Below, piece by piece: positions 62,110 through 64,000 of a stretch of 64,000 nt of DNA; the first letter of the stretch is position 1; each line of letters starts with the position of its first letter. Source of the stretch: Chryseobacterium indicum (GTDB lineage Bacteria > Bacteroidota > Bacteroidia > Flavobacteriales > Weeksellaceae); assembly GCF_021504595.1 (NCBI RefSeq), contig NZ_JACSGT010000001.1, forward strand, positions 2,666,001-2,730,000. The letters are read 5' to 3'. The notes below the pieces were generated by a model, which saw only the letters and a list, made by a program, of their open reading frames with translations, was not told where the DNA came from and did no database searches. Both the position numbers and the translations under genes were made by a program.

Positions 62110-62472
62110 TTATTTAATATACGTTCTCACGCGGGAAATCATATCTCCCATATCAAAAGGTTTTGCAATAAAATCGTTGGCTCCTGCATCAAGAGCAGAC
62201 TGCTCCAGTCCTCGGCTTGCGGACATGATAAGCACCGGAATATCTTTTAAATTTTCATCGGCTCTTATGGTTCTGCATATATCTCTTCCATCTTCTCCGG
62301 AAAGCCACATATCCATGAGGATAACATCCGGTTTTGGCTGTGTATTCAGTGCATCCAGCATATCCGATCCTTTATAGAACTTGGAAACGGTAAGTCCTTC
62401 TAACTCCATCATCATTTCAATAGAATCAACAATTGCAGGACTATCATCCAAGACTAAAATTTGTGTAGACAT
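62110..62472 (-). CDS. Single-domain response regulator
   Basis: The 120-residue receiver domain has the acidic pocket LVLDDSPAI, phospho-acceptor Asp in VILMDMWLSGEDG (near residue 52), Thr/Ser in LIMSASRGL and Lys in FIAKPFDMGDM. There is no output domain, so it probably acts on another protein. It lies 3 nt after the stop of the histidine kinase gene, in the same operon, and is likely its partner. Confidence 0.93.
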   Translation of the reverse strand: MSTQILVLDDSPAIVDSIEMMMELEGLTVSKFYKGSDMLDALNTQPKPDVILMDMWLSGEDGRDICRTIRADENLKDIPVLIMSASRGLEQSALDAGANDFIAKPFDMGDMISRVRTYIK

Positions 62473-62475
62473 GTT

Positions 62476-64000
62476 TTATATTTTAATTTTAGGTATTTCG
62501 AAGCAAAAATCAGACCCCTTTCCTTCTACGGAGTGAAAATAAATTTTTCCTCCCGTTCTTTTGATGATTTCTGAGGAGATGTAAAGTCCTAATCCCAGCC
62601 CCGGAAAGGTATGTTCTTTTGTTCCGCTTACCCGGTAATACTGCTCGAAAACCTTATGCTGTTTATCTTCCGGAATCCCGATCCCGAAATCTTTTACACT
62701 GAATTTTATCATATTATCTTTCACCTGAGTAGAAACAATCACTTCATCTGCATCAGGAGAATATTTGATGGCATTGCTGATCAGGTTGCTCATCACCTGA
62801 GAAATACGGTGCCTGTCTGCGGTTACTTTTCCGATATTGCTTTTATTGAAGATAATTTTGTGTCTTGCCGTCATCTGCTGTTCTATAACAATATCTTCCA
62901 CGAGCTGATCAAAATCAAAATCGGATTCATTAAGCTGGATTTGTCCTTTCTGAATTTTGGTAACATCCAGAAGATCATTAACGAGTTCTGTGAGTTTCTC
63001 AATCTGATCGTTCATTCTTTTTGCTACTTCAGCATTTTTGTAATCGCCCTGTTTATTAAGGTTCATCCCGATAAACTGGGTGTAAAGTTTCAGGCTGGTA
63101 AGCGGAGTTTTGAGTTCGTGACTGGCAATGCCCAGAAAATTATCTTTTTGGTTCTGCAATTGTTTAAAATCATCTATATCGGTAAAAGTTCCGATCCACT
63201 GTTGTATTTCTCCCTCCGAATCCAGATTGGGAACAGCTCTTCCCAGAAACCACCGGTAAACTTCAGGATTATCCGGATCCGAAAATTCATATTCTACTTC
63301 GAAGGGTTTTCCTGTGTTTACACTTTCTTCCCAGATTTTAATAATATTCGGATAAACTTCGGGTCTTATGATATTTTTAATGGCTTCATTGGCATCTTCT
63401 TCCTTTTTGAACTTCATGTATTTGTACCAATTGTCGTTCATATAGGTTATTTTACCCCGTTTGTCGCTCGTCCATACAAACTGAGGCATAGAGTCTGCAA
63501 GATCTCTGTATTTTTTCTCGCTTTCCTGTACTTCTTTTCTGGCTTTCACAAGATCTGTGACATTCACAGCCATATTAAGGATCGCATAGACTTCCCCACT
63601 GGAGTTTTTCAGAGGTTTATAAGAAAAATTATAGTAAAAAGTCTGAAGTTTGCCATCTACTACAAGATCTGCACGATCTTCTGTTGCGGAGTAGGTTTTT
63701 CCTGTTTTGAAAATGTCTTTTAATAATCCTACAAATGGCTGACCTTCCAGTTCAGGAAGTGCATCTTCAAGTTTCATTCCGATGACGGAAGCATCTTTTC
63801 CCCATGTTCTCAGCATTTTGTCGTTGGCAAGCTCTATATATAAATCTTCTGAACGATAGATCGCAGTGGAATAATCTGACTGCCTGATAAGATCTTCAAA
63901 ACGGTATTCGCTTTCCAAAAGTTTCTGCTCCGAAATAACATGATCCGTAACCTCTATGGCTACAACACTTACTCCGATAACTTTATGATCCTCATTATAC
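62476..64000 (-). CDS. PAS-domain sensor histidine kinase, partial (5' end outside window)
   Basis: The frame has no start before the right edge: upstream of the TTG at 63918 it continues with YNEDHKVIGVSVVAIEVTDH and a coiled linker (ISEQKLLESEYRFEDL), so more PAS domains probably precede. Visible are one PAS (about 20-130) and a second (~130-255, YRDLADSMPQFVWTSDKRGK; YMNDNWYKYM), then HisKA with the phospho-His in LGIASHELKTPLTSLKLY, and HATPase (MSNLISNAIKYSPDA, FGIGIPEDK, GLGLGLYISSEI). The PAS domains suggest cytoplasmic or light/redox sensing. Partner response regulator follows 3 nt later. Call firm; signal unknown. Confidence 0.93.
   Translation of the reverse strand, partial: YNEDHKVIGVSVVAIEVTDHVISEQKLLESEYRFEDLIRQSDYSTAIYRSEDLYIELANDKMLRTWGKDASVIGMKLEDALPELEGQPFVGLLKDIFKTGKTYSATEDRADLVVDGKLQTFYYNFSYKPLKNSSGEVYAILNMAVNVTDLVKARKEVQESEKKYRDLADSMPQFVWTSDKRGKITYMNDNWYKYMKFKKEEDANEAIKNIIRPEVYPNIIKIWEESVNTGKPFEVEYEFSDPDNPEVYRWFLGRAVPNLDSEGEIQQWIGTFTDIDDFKQLQNQKDNFLGIASHELKTPLTSLKLYTQFIGMNLNKQGDYKNAEVAKRMNDQIEKLTELVNDLLDVTKIQKGQIQLNESDFDFDQLVEDIVIEQQMTARHKIIFNKSNIGKVTADRHRISQVMSNLISNAIKYSPDADEVIVSTQVKDNMIKFSVKDFGIGIPEDKQHKVFEQYYRVSGTKEHTFPGLGLGLYISSEIIKRTGGKIYFHSVEGKGSDFCFEIPKIKI

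Noticed and set aside
62611..63723. Plus-strand open frame of 370 codons
   Set aside because: It is antisense to the histidine kinase, whose domains and motifs are clear; the plus-strand frame has no recognisable domain and a Phe/Ile-rich composition typical of shadows.

Overview
The window looks like a chromosomal segment of a Chryseobacterium-type flavobacterium (Bacteroidota). The evidence is the AT-rich intergenic DNA, candidate TAnnTTTG -7 promoter elements, a Bacteroidota-type T6SS(iii) module (TssO/TssP/TssR), a type IX secretion C-terminal sorting domain, the HU / tiny basic peptide / RNase G cluster, and dispersed palindromic repeats. No rRNA, tRNA or CRISPR array was seen.

Layout. 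1-7208 (minus): envelope genes of a type VI secretion system (two small membrane proteins, a PKD protein, TssR), then a DUF4280 PAAR-like tip and a large effector that runs off the left edge; a divergent response regulator with a Glu at the phospho-acceptor position sits at 7388. 8136-11884: HU, a 29-residue basic peptide, RNase G, a TPR-like exported protein and OsmC. 12200-25163: a polymorphic-toxin locus. An operon of a T9SS-sorted protein and two RHS/YD proteins ends in a variable toxin tip and a putative immunity gene; downstream lie a displaced, mutated second tip with a lipase-like domain, a frameshifted immunity gene, an orphan immunity gene, a decayed IS3/IS407-type element, two truncated XRE-regulator tails and three copies of a boundary repeat. 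25164-26430 is gene-free and packed with palindromes and short tandem repeats.

26435-29690: Nudix hydrolase, acyltransferase, lipoprotein and Mpl ligase. 29700-32080: repeat-rich, holding one lipoprotein gene and a solitary RebB-type R-body gene. 32086-37624: redox genes (aldo/keto reductase, LysR, MdaB-like oxidoreductase, ABM monooxygenase, DJ-1/PfpI protein, AhpD-like protein, Crp/Fnr regulator, DUF1304). 37872-40607: thioredoxin-like protein and TonB-dependent receptor. 40730-48990: tyrosine/phenylalanine degradation (homogentisate dioxygenase, HPPD, fumarylacetoacetase) with a CoA-transferase family gene and a flavin reductase; a GxxExxY gene inside nested perfect inverted repeats lies in this cluster. 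48996-56733: lipoprotein, bacteriocin-like peptide, alpha/beta hydrolases, a HipA-like kinase/DUF3037 pair, class-C serine hydrolase, and a PLD-like gene with a 241-bp tandem duplication of its 3' end. 56836-64000: TonB-dependent receptor, UvrD/PcrA helicase, and a response regulator plus PAS histidine kinase cut by the right edge.

The most interesting parts are the T9SS-linked RHS locus with its decaying tip cassettes and boundary repeat, the GxxExxY unit with nested inverted repeats, the covarying 26-bp palindromes, the T6SS effector with two putative wall-degrading domains, and the solitary R-body gene. All calls come from reading the sequence and recalled family knowledge; no database search was run.
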